Origin: Pseudomonas mucoides
GTDB lineage: Bacteria; Pseudomonadota; Gammaproteobacteria; Pseudomonadales; Pseudomonadaceae
NCBI RefSeq assembly: GCF_015461845.1
Contig: NZ_JACOPW010000002.1
Coordinates: 186,001-250,000 of the forward strand
Direction: 5' to 3'
Length of the DNA stretch: 64,000 nt
The position numbers and the translations under genes are program-made. How positions within the stretch are numbered: position 1 is the first letter of the stretch; each line of letters opens with the position of its first letter. Shown in pieces: positions 57,180 to 64,000 of this stretch. Below the pieces are notes generated by a model. That model was not told the DNA's origin. It did no database searches and saw only the letters and a program-made list of their open reading frames with translations.

Positions 57180-58544
57180 ATGTTCGGCTGTATGAATAAG
57201 CTTTCCCTGCTCGCAGCGACCCTGGCGTTGCTGACGTGCAACAGTGTGATGGCCATGGGGCCGTTCGACATTTACGAGCAAGCGTTGCGCAATGATCCGG
57301 TGTTCCTCGGCGCGCTCAAGGAACGCGATGCCGGCCTGGAAAACCGCCTCATTGGCCGTGCCGGCTTGCTGCCAAAGCTGGGATACAACTACAACAAGGG
57401 GCGCAACTCGTCCAAGGCCACCTACCTCAATGACCGCGGGCAAAACCAGACCGATGACCGCAACTACAGCAGTTACGGCTCGACCCTGACCCTGCAACAG
57501 CCTCTGATCGATTACGAAGCCTATGCGGCGTACCGCAAAGGCGTGGCGCAGTCGTTGTTTGCCGATGAAGCCTTTCGCGGCAAGAGCCAGGAGTTGTTGG
57601 TGCGGGTGCTGGAGAACTACACCAAGGCGCTGTTCGCTCAGGATCAGATCGACATTGCGCTGGCGAAGAAGAAAGCCTTCGAGCAGCAGTTCCAGCAGAA
57701 CGAGCAGATGTTTCGCCAAGGCGAGGGCACGCGCACCGATACACTTGAGTCCGAGTCCCGTTACGAACTGGCGACCGCCGAGGAGATCGAGGCCCGCAAC
57801 GAACAGGACGCGTCCTTGCGTGAACTGGGCGCGTTGATCGGTGTACCGACGATCGACATCGCCGACCTGGCGCCGCTGGACCAGAATTTCCAGACCTTCA
57901 GCCTGCAACCGGCCAATTACGACACCTGGCACGAAATGGCCGTGGCCAATAACCCGAACCTGGCCTCCCAGCGCCATGCGGTGGACGTCGCGCGTTACGA
58001 AGTTGAACGCAATCGCGCCGGGCATCTGCCGAAAGTCAGTGCCTACGCCTCGGTGCGCCAGAACGAATCGGAAAGCGGCAACACTTACAACCAACGTTAC
58101 GACACCAACACCATCGGCATCGAAGTCAACGTGCCGCTGTATGCCGGTGGCGGGGTGTCGGCGTCCACCCGTCAGGCCAGCCGCACCATGGAACAGGCCG
58201 AGTACGAACTGGACGGCAAGACCCGCGAAACCATGATCGAGCTGCGCCGACAGTTCAGCGCCTGCCTGTCGGGCGTGAACAAATTGCGCGCCTATCAAAA
58301 GGCGTTGGTGTCTGCCGAAGCGCTGGTGGTCTCGACCAAGCAAAGCATTCTGGGCGGCGAACGCGTCAACCTGGATGCTTTGAATGCAGAACAACAACTA
58401 TTTACCACCCGCCGCGATTTGGCGCAGGCACGCTATGACTACTTGATGGCCTGGACCAAATTGCACTACTACGCCGGAACCTTGAGCGAGCAGGACCTTG
58501 CCAAGGTAGACGAAGCGTTCGGCCAGGGCCCAAAGACTCAATGA
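57180..58544 (+). CDS. aprF: TolC-family outer-membrane channel AprF
   Basis: The 454-residue channel starts at 57180, where GAGG lies suitably upstream (the ATG at 57192 has none). A signal peptide (LLAATLALLTCNSVMA) precedes the two OEP repeats. The first begins GPFDIYEQALRNDPVFLGA. It is the third component of the AprDEF exporter. It may also serve other type I pumps in the cell. Confidence 0.94.
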   Translation: MFGCMNKLSLLAATLALLTCNSVMAMGPFDIYEQALRNDPVFLGALKERDAGLENRLIGRAGLLPKLGYNYNKGRNSSKATYLNDRGQNQTDDRNYSSYGSTLTLQQPLIDYEAYAAYRKGVAQSLFADEAFRGKSQELLVRVLENYTKALFAQDQIDIALAKKKAFEQQFQQNEQMFRQGEGTRTDTLESESRYELATAEEIEARNEQDASLRELGALIGVPTIDIADLAPLDQNFQTFSLQPANYDTWHEMAVANNPNLASQRHAVDVARYEVERNRAGHLPKVSAYASVRQNESESGNTYNQRYDTNTIGIEVNVPLYAGGGVSASTRQASRTMEQAEYELDGKTRETMIELRRQFSACLSGVNKLRAYQKALVSAEALVVSTKQSILGGERVNLDALNAEQQLFTTRRDLAQARYDYLMAWTKLHYYAGTLSEQDLAKVDEAFGQGPKTQ

Positions 58545-58550
58545 TGGATC

Positions 58551-58584
58551 TGTAGCAGCTGCCGAAGGCTGCGTTCGGCTGCGA
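58551..58584. repeat. Single REP arm between aprF and the autotransporter gene
   Basis: TGTAGCAGCTGCCGAAGGCT and the following bases repeat the family at 25127 and 51464. Only one arm is present here. Confidence 0.75.
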
Positions 58585-58660
58585 CACGGGACGTGTGAAT
58601 TTGCAGGCGCCTTTCGAGGCAAAAAGGGATTTTGGCAACACAACTAAGGACGGTAGCTGG

Positions 58661-61600
58661 ATGAATAACAAGCACAACACACTGGCCGTGCTCTGCGCAC
58701 TGGCCGCACTCGGTCAGGCGCACGCCGCGCCTTACGTGGAAAGCGGACGCGCTGGCGACCCCAACAGCTGGCGCAGCGCCGAATTCAACGCCGATTGGGG
58801 CGTAGGCGCGATCAACGCACAGGATGCCTACGCCGCCGGTTACAGCGGCAAAGGCGTGAAACTGGGGATCTTCGACCAACCGGTCTACGCCCAGCACCCG
58901 GAGTTCTCCGGCGCCAATAAAGTCGTCACCCTGATCACCAGCGGCATCCGTGAATACACCGATCCGTACATCCCGGTCAAAGCCGGGGATGCGTTTCGCT
59001 ATGACGGCGCCCCCACGGTGGGCTACGACGGCAAGCTCGGCTCCCACGGCACCCACGTCGGCGGGATCGCTGCCGGCAGCCGCGATGGCGGGCCGATGCA
59101 CGGCGTGGCGTACAACGCGCAAATCATCAGCGCCGATAACGGCGACCCGGGCCCGGAGGACGGCATTATTCGTGGCAACGACGGTGCGGTGTACAAGGCA
59201 GGTTGGGATGCCCTGATCGCCAGCGGCGCGCGGATCATCAACAACAGCTGGGGCATCGGCATTACCGATCGCTTCGACCTCGGCGGACGCGATCCGGCGT
59301 ACCCGCACTTCACCGTGCAGGATGCGCAGTTGCAGTTCAACGAGATCCAGCCACTGCTCGGAACCAAACCGGGCGGTGCCTACGACGGTGCGATCGCCGC
59401 CGCCCGCAGCGGCATCGTCACGATCTTCGCCGCCGGCAACGACTACAACCTGAATAACCCGGACGCCATCGCCGGCCTCGGCTATTTCATACCGCAGATC
59501 GCGCCGAACTGGGTGACCGTCGCGGCGTTGCAGAAGAACCCGGACCTCACCAGCCCGGACCTCTACAACATCAGTACGTTTTCGTCGCGCTGCGGCTACA
59601 CCGCCAGTTTTTGCGTGTCGGCGCCCGGCAGCAAAATCTACAGCTCGATCATCGGCGGCACCAACGCAGATAACCTCACCACCGGTTACGCCAATTACAA
59701 CGGCACCTCGATGGCCGCGCCGCATGTTGCAGGCTCCATGGCGGTGCTGATGGAACGCTTCCCGTACATGACCGGTGCGCAGGTCGCCAGTGTTCTGCGC
59801 ACCACGGCCACTGACCTCGGGGCACCGGGTGTCGACGCGTTGTACGGTTGGGGCATGATCAACCTGCGCAAAGGCATTGATGGCCCGGGGATGTTTGTCA
59901 CCGAGCAGGACATTCCCGAGGAATTTCGCATTCAGGGCGCCTACGGCTCCAGCCAGTTTGTGGCCGATTTGCCGGGCATCGGCGCGATCATCGACGCCGG
60001 CAAACCGACCGAACGTGTGTGCACGGACGTGCACTGCGGACTCGACGTCTGGCGTAACGACATTTCGGGCCATGGCGGCCTGACCAAGCAGGGCATCGGC
60101 ACGCTGGTCCTGACCGGCGCCAATACCTACGCGGGCCCGACGCTGGTCAATCAGGGCCGGTTGGCCATCAACGGTTCGCTGGCTTCGACGGTCACCGTCA
60201 ATGACAGCGGTATTCTCGGCGGTAACGGTCGCATCGGCGGGTTGATCGCCAGAAGCGGCGGCACTGTGGCGCCGGGCAACTCTATCGGGACCTTGCAAGT
60301 GGCGGGCGACGTGACCTTCGAGCGCGGCTCGACGTACGCCGTGGAGTTGTCGCCGACGAGCAGTGACGAGATCGTCGCCAGTGGCAAAGCCGTCATCGAC
60401 AACGCCACAGTCAGCCTGTCCCTGGAAAACAGCCCGACATTATTGACTACCCGCGAAGTGAAATCCCTGCTCGGCCATCAATACACCATTCTGCAGGCGG
60501 CCGGCGGGATCGAAGGGCGTTTCGGCGCGGTGGTGCCGAACTACCTGTTCCTCGGGGGCACCCTTGATTACTCGGCCAATGGCATTCAACTGTCGGTAGT
60601 ACGCAACGCCACTTCGTTCAGCAGCGCTGGCCAGACACCGAACCAACGCGCGGTCGCCGCGGCTGCCGAGCAACTTGGCGCCGGCAATGCGCTGTACGAA
60701 ACCTTGCTGCTGTCACCCACCGCCGCCGTGGCCCAGCAGGCTTTCCAGCAACTGTCCGGCGAGATTCATCCGGCCATTGGCACGCTGCTGATCAACGACA
60801 GCCGTTACCTGCGCGATGCCGTCGGCGAACGCCTGCGTGAGCGGGACCTGTTCAACGCCGCCGCACCCACCGATGACCGCAGCAACGCCTGGCTCAAAGT
60901 CCTCGGCGCCTGGGGCAAGAGCGATGGCGGGCACGACAACGCCAGTTCCAACAGCTCCATCGGCGGTTTGCTGGCGGGGGTTGATGGTCTGATCGCTGAC
61001 CACACGCGACTGGGTTTTGTCACCGGTTACAGCGACAGCTCGTTGAGCATGGGTGATGGCACGCATTCGTCGGCCTCGGTCGACAGCTATCACTTGGGCG
61101 CGTATCTGGGCCATGAAATCGACGCCCTGCGTTTGAGCGTTGGCGGTGCTTACAGCTGGCATCGCGTCGACGTCAAACGTGACCTGCAATTCGGCGACGT
61201 CAGCGGCAAACAGAAATCCAAACGCGATGCGACCACGGCGCAATTGTTCACCGAAGCGGCCTATCGCCTCGACGTGCAACCGTTGTCGCTGGAGCCGTTC
61301 GCCAACCTGGCTTACGTGCACTTGAACAGCGACAGTTTCACCGAAAAAGGCGATGCCGCCGCCCTGAAGGGCGGTGAAGACAACCGTGATGCGGTGCTTT
61401 CAACCCTGGGCCTGCGGGCGAGCAAAGCGATTGCCCTGTCGGACAAACAACAGCTGGAACTGTCCGGCACCCTGGGCTGGCAGCACAACTTGAGCAGTAC
61501 CCAGTCCGAAGATCACTTGGCGTTCGTCAATGGCAATACTGCCTTCAGCGTGCAAAGCGTGTCGCTGGACCGCAACGCCGCCGTGATCGGTGCCCGCGCC

Positions 61601-61708
61601 GGTTTGGCGGTGGCGCAGGATGTTCGCGTGAGCCTGGATTACAACGGTCTGATCGGTTCCAACGAGAAAGACCACGGTGTAGGCCTGACGCTGGACTGGC
61701 GGTTCTGA
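58661..61708 (+). CDS. Autotransporter subtilisin-like serine protease (PrtA/PrtB type)
   Basis: The 1015-residue protein has a signal peptide (NTLAVLCALAALGQAHA) after the start at 58661 (AAGGA 10 bases upstream; the frame opens back to 58595 without a site). The S8 peptidase domain has the catalytic triad Asp72 (LGIFDQPV), His129 (GSHGTHVGGIAAG) and Ser350 (NGTSMAAPHVAG). Autotransporter repeats follow (about 480-620: GRLAINGSLASTVTVNDSGILGGNG), then a beta-barrel translocator (about 750-1015) ending in LTLDWRF. Homologous clusters often carry two such genes, prtA and prtB; here there is one. Confidence 0.93.
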   Translation: MNNKHNTLAVLCALAALGQAHAAPYVESGRAGDPNSWRSAEFNADWGVGAINAQDAYAAGYSGKGVKLGIFDQPVYAQHPEFSGANKVVTLITSGIREYTDPYIPVKAGDAFRYDGAPTVGYDGKLGSHGTHVGGIAAGSRDGGPMHGVAYNAQIISADNGDPGPEDGIIRGNDGAVYKAGWDALIASGARIINNSWGIGITDRFDLGGRDPAYPHFTVQDAQLQFNEIQPLLGTKPGGAYDGAIAAARSGIVTIFAAGNDYNLNNPDAIAGLGYFIPQIAPNWVTVAALQKNPDLTSPDLYNISTFSSRCGYTASFCVSAPGSKIYSSIIGGTNADNLTTGYANYNGTSMAAPHVAGSMAVLMERFPYMTGAQVASVLRTTATDLGAPGVDALYGWGMINLRKGIDGPGMFVTEQDIPEEFRIQGAYGSSQFVADLPGIGAIIDAGKPTERVCTDVHCGLDVWRNDISGHGGLTKQGIGTLVLTGANTYAGPTLVNQGRLAINGSLASTVTVNDSGILGGNGRIGGLIARSGGTVAPGNSIGTLQVAGDVTFERGSTYAVELSPTSSDEIVASGKAVIDNATVSLSLENSPTLLTTREVKSLLGHQYTILQAAGGIEGRFGAVVPNYLFLGGTLDYSANGIQLSVVRNATSFSSAGQTPNQRAVAAAAEQLGAGNALYETLLLSPTAAVAQQAFQQLSGEIHPAIGTLLINDSRYLRDAVGERLRERDLFNAAAPTDDRSNAWLKVLGAWGKSDGGHDNASSNSSIGGLLAGVDGLIADHTRLGFVTGYSDSSLSMGDGTHSSASVDSYHLGAYLGHEIDALRLSVGGAYSWHRVDVKRDLQFGDVSGKQKSKRDATTAQLFTEAAYRLDVQPLSLEPFANLAYVHLNSDSFTEKGDAAALKGGEDNRDAVLSTLGLRASKAIALSDKQQLELSGTLGWQHNLSSTQSEDHLAFVNGNTAFSVQSVSLDRNAAVIGARAGLAVAQDVRVSLDYNGLIGSNEKDHGVGLTLDWRF

Positions 61709-61799
61709 TCATGCACTAAAGGCTCCGGGGCGCGTCGTGATCGAGGCGTCCTGGTTGTGAGCCATCTCTGACAACTCCAACAAAAGAGAGGCAATACCA

Positions 61800-63653
61800 A
61801 TGGGTGTGTACGACTACAAAAACTTCAGTACTGCGGACTCCAAAGCGTTGTTTACTGACGCCATGGCAATCACGCTGTATTCCTATCACAACCTCGACAA
61901 CGGCTTTGCCACCGGGTATCAGCACAACGGTTTTGGCCTGGGCTTGCCCGCGACATTGGTCACCGCGCTGCTCGGCGGCACCGATTCCCAGGGCGTCATT
62001 CCCGGCATCCCCTGGAACCCCGATTCGGAAAAAGCCGCACTGGATGCCGTGCAAAAAGCCGGCTGGACACCCATCACCGCCTCCCAACTGGGCTATGACG
62101 GCAAGGTCGATGCGCACGGAACCTTCTTCGGTGAAAAAGCCGGCTACAACACGGCGCAAGTCGAGATCCTCGGCAAGTACGATGCCCAGGGGCACCTGAC
62201 CGAAATCGGCATCGCCTTTCGCGGCACCAGCGGCCCACGGGAAACCCTGATCGGCGATTCCATTGGCGACGTGATCAACGATCTGCTGGCAGCGTTGGGT
62301 CCCAAGGATTACGCGAAAAATTACGTCGGCGAAGCGTTCGGCAACCTGCTCGGCGACGTTGTGGCGTTTGCCCAGGCCAATGGCTTGTCGGGAAAAGACG
62401 TCCTGGTCAGCGGCCATAGCCTCGGCGGGTTGGCGGTCAACAGCCTGGCGGACTTGAGCACGGACACCTGGGGCGGGTTCTTCAAGGACTCCAACTACAT
62501 CGCCTACGCATCACCCACCCAAAGCGCCACCGACAACGTGCTCAACGTCGGCTATGAAAACGATCCGGTGTTTCGTGCGCTCGATGGTTCATCGTTCAAC
62601 CTGTCGTCGGTGGGGGTTCACGATGCGCCCAAAGAGTCGGCCACCGATAACATCGTCAGCTTCAACGATCACTACGCCTCGACGGCGTGGAATGTACTGC
62701 CGTATTCCATCCTCAACATTCCGACCTGGATCTCACATCTGCCCACCGCTTACGGCGACGGCATGAACCGGGTAATTGAATCGAAGTTCTACGACCTCAC
62801 CAGCAAGGACTCGACGATCGTCGTGGCCAACCTGTCCGACCCGGCACGGGCCAACACTTGGGTGCAAGACCTCAATCGCAACGCTGAAACCCACAAGGGC
62901 AGCACGTTCATCATCGGCAGCGACGCCAACGACCTGATTCAGGGCGGCAACGGCAACGACTACCTGGAGGGGCGCGACGGTAACGACACGTTCCGTGATG
63001 GCGGCGGCTACAACATCCTGTTGGGTGGCAAGGGCAACAATGTCCTGGACTTGCAGCAGTCTGTGAAAGCCGTCGAATTTGCCCATGACGGCGCCGGCAC
63101 GCTGTACCTTCGCGACGCCAATGGCGGCATCAGCATTACCCGTGACATTGGCAGCATTGTCAGCAAGGAACCGGGATTTCTCTGGGGGCTGTTCAAGGAT
63201 GACGTGTCGCACAGCGTGACGGCCAATGGCCTGGCGGTCGGTAACCATTTGACCGCGTACGCCTCATCGGTGAAGGGCGGTGGCGGGGCGGATACGCTCA
63301 AGGCGCAGGCGACGGGCGACTGGCTGTTTGGTCTGGACGGTAATGACCATTTGATCGGCGGCAAGGGCAACGATGTGTTTGTTGGCGGCGCAGGGAATGA
63401 CGTGATGGAGTCGGGCGGCGGGGTCGATACGTTCCTGTTCAGTGGTTCGTTTGGCCAGGATCGGGTCGTGGGTTATCAGGCGAACGACAAACTGGTGTTT
63501 CTCGGCGTTCAGGGCGTGGTGGCCAATGATGACTTTAGGGCGCACGCCACGGCGGTGGGGCATGACACGGTGCTGACGTTTGGTGGAGATTCGGTGACGT
63601 TGGTGGGGGTTGGGCTGGACAGTCTGGCTGGTACAGGGATTGTGATTGCCTGA
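61800..63653 (+). CDS. lipA: Family I.3 RTX lipase
   Basis: The 617-residue extracellular lipase has the length of the Pseudomonas sp. MIS38 lipase. The triad falls at the same positions as that enzyme: Ser207 in GHSLGG, Asp255 in NDPVF and His313 in WISHLPT. RTX nonapeptide repeats occur at about 375-400 (GGNGNDYLEGRDGND) and 510-545 (LIGGKGNDVFVGGAGND). There is no Sec signal; the C-terminal signal (DSLAGTGIVIA) directs export through AprDEF. GAGAGG precedes the ATG by 8 bases. Related enzymes also hydrolyse polyester polyurethane. Confidence 0.95.
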   Translation: MGVYDYKNFSTADSKALFTDAMAITLYSYHNLDNGFATGYQHNGFGLGLPATLVTALLGGTDSQGVIPGIPWNPDSEKAALDAVQKAGWTPITASQLGYDGKVDAHGTFFGEKAGYNTAQVEILGKYDAQGHLTEIGIAFRGTSGPRETLIGDSIGDVINDLLAALGPKDYAKNYVGEAFGNLLGDVVAFAQANGLSGKDVLVSGHSLGGLAVNSLADLSTDTWGGFFKDSNYIAYASPTQSATDNVLNVGYENDPVFRALDGSSFNLSSVGVHDAPKESATDNIVSFNDHYASTAWNVLPYSILNIPTWISHLPTAYGDGMNRVIESKFYDLTSKDSTIVVANLSDPARANTWVQDLNRNAETHKGSTFIIGSDANDLIQGGNGNDYLEGRDGNDTFRDGGGYNILLGGKGNNVLDLQQSVKAVEFAHDGAGTLYLRDANGGISITRDIGSIVSKEPGFLWGLFKDDVSHSVTANGLAVGNHLTAYASSVKGGGGADTLKAQATGDWLFGLDGNDHLIGGKGNDVFVGGAGNDVMESGGGVDTFLFSGSFGQDRVVGYQANDKLVFLGVQGVVANDDFRAHATAVGHDTVLTFGGDSVTLVGVGLDSLAGTGIVIA

Positions 63654-63681
63654 TGCTTTTGGGGCGCCGGTAAGGGCCTCA

Positions 63682-63754
63682 TCGCGAGCAGGCTCACTCC
63701 TGCAAGGGATTTGTGAACGGCACAAAACCCCTGTAGGAGTGAGCCTGCTCGCGA
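63682..63754. repeat. REP pair downstream of lipA
   Basis: TCGCGAGCAGGCTCACTCCT (63682-63701) is the exact reverse complement of AGGAGTGAGCCTGCTCGCGA (63735-63754), with about 33 bases between. It lies between the converging lipA and lipoprotein genes and may form a transcript end. Confidence 0.88.
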
Positions 63755-63772
63755 AGAACGATAACTGGGTCC

Positions 63773-63997
63773 TCAGTCTTCCTCGCGAACCGTCGCCACA
63801 TCCTTGGCATTGACCTTGATTTTCGCCCCGGAAATATCCTCGAATTCGTAGAAGCCGTCCTTGGTCTTGGTTTTCGGCATGTCCTTGGTCAAATACTGGG
63901 TGCCGTTCTGCAGGGTTACCACCGTTGGCGTCGAGCAACCGGCCAGCACCAACAAGGCCGCTGCGGCCAGCGGAAAACCCAGGGCTTTGATGTTCAT
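63773..63997 (-). CDS. YgdI/YgdR-like small lipoprotein (DUF903)
   Basis: The 74-residue protein has a lipobox LVLAGC with the modified Cys at 21, then the short SH3-like DUF903 domain (VVTLQNGTQYLTKDMPKTKTKDGFYEFEDISGAKIKV). It is probably anchored in the outer or inner membrane facing the periplasm. Function is unknown. The gene is complete, ending 3 bases from the window edge. Confidence 0.88.
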   Translation of the reverse strand: MNIKALGFPLAAAALLVLAGCSTPTVVTLQNGTQYLTKDMPKTKTKDGFYEFEDISGAKIKVNAKDVATVREED

Positions 63998-64000
63998 GTC

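Noticed and set aside
58538..60298. 586-codon minus-strand frame opposite the autotransporter protease
   Set aside because: Shadow frame; the plus strand carries the full subtilase triad.

Overview
The window looks like a chromosomal segment of a Pseudomonas of the fluorescens group. Four gene sets point there: a mannitol operon in the order mtlR-mtlE-F-G-K-D-Y-Z, a mexS/mexT/mexEF-oprN locus with proteins very close to the P. aeruginosa ones, an aprA-inh-aprDEF-protease-lipase exoenzyme cluster, and several families of Pseudomonas REP/REPIN palindromes. No tRNA, rRNA, insertion sequence, prophage or CRISPR array is visible.

Layout. Positions 1-265 hold palindromes and a 13-codon remnant of a PfkB sugar kinase. 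Positions 266-1450 encode a secreted HAF-repeat-like protein. Positions 1679-11187 (all minus) are the mannitol regulon: AraC activator, ABC importer, mannitol 2-dehydrogenase, xylulokinase and fructokinase. Positions 11267-14580 hold two tandem PI-PLC X-domain proteins and a glycosyltransferase. Positions 14643-25008 are a phosphorelay island: two single-domain receivers, three histidine kinases (one with three receivers), CheR, CheB and a two-domain KaiC-like ATPase translationally coupled to a hybrid kinase. A membrane-anchored HEAT/TPR-like protein follows.

Positions 26475-29770 are an AaeB/AaeX/AaeA-like aromatic-acid efflux operon, ending at a bidirectional terminator shared with the converging mexE-mexF-oprN operon (29887-35768). 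mexT and the divergent mexS follow to 38288, with candidate MexT boxes before mexE and mexS. Positions 38848-41764 hold an unrecognised 482-residue protein and a MocR-type regulator. Then come phosphoglucomutase, a pirin, a UvrD-like helicase and a DUF1652 protein.

Positions 47604-51381 look like a small amine-uptake/oxidation cluster: a SnoaL-AraC regulator, an FAD amine oxidoreductase, a cupin and a PotF-like binding protein, with no permease or ATPase. Positions 51868-63653 are the exoenzyme cluster: alkaline metalloprotease AprA, its inhibitor, the AprDEF type I secretion system, one autotransporter subtilase and a family I.3 lipase that would leave through AprDEF. The aprA ribosome binding site is an exact match to the RsmA/RsmE consensus, implying Gac/Rsm control. 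The window ends with a small DUF903 lipoprotein.

All functions are inferred from motifs and remembered family features. No database search or structure prediction was run.
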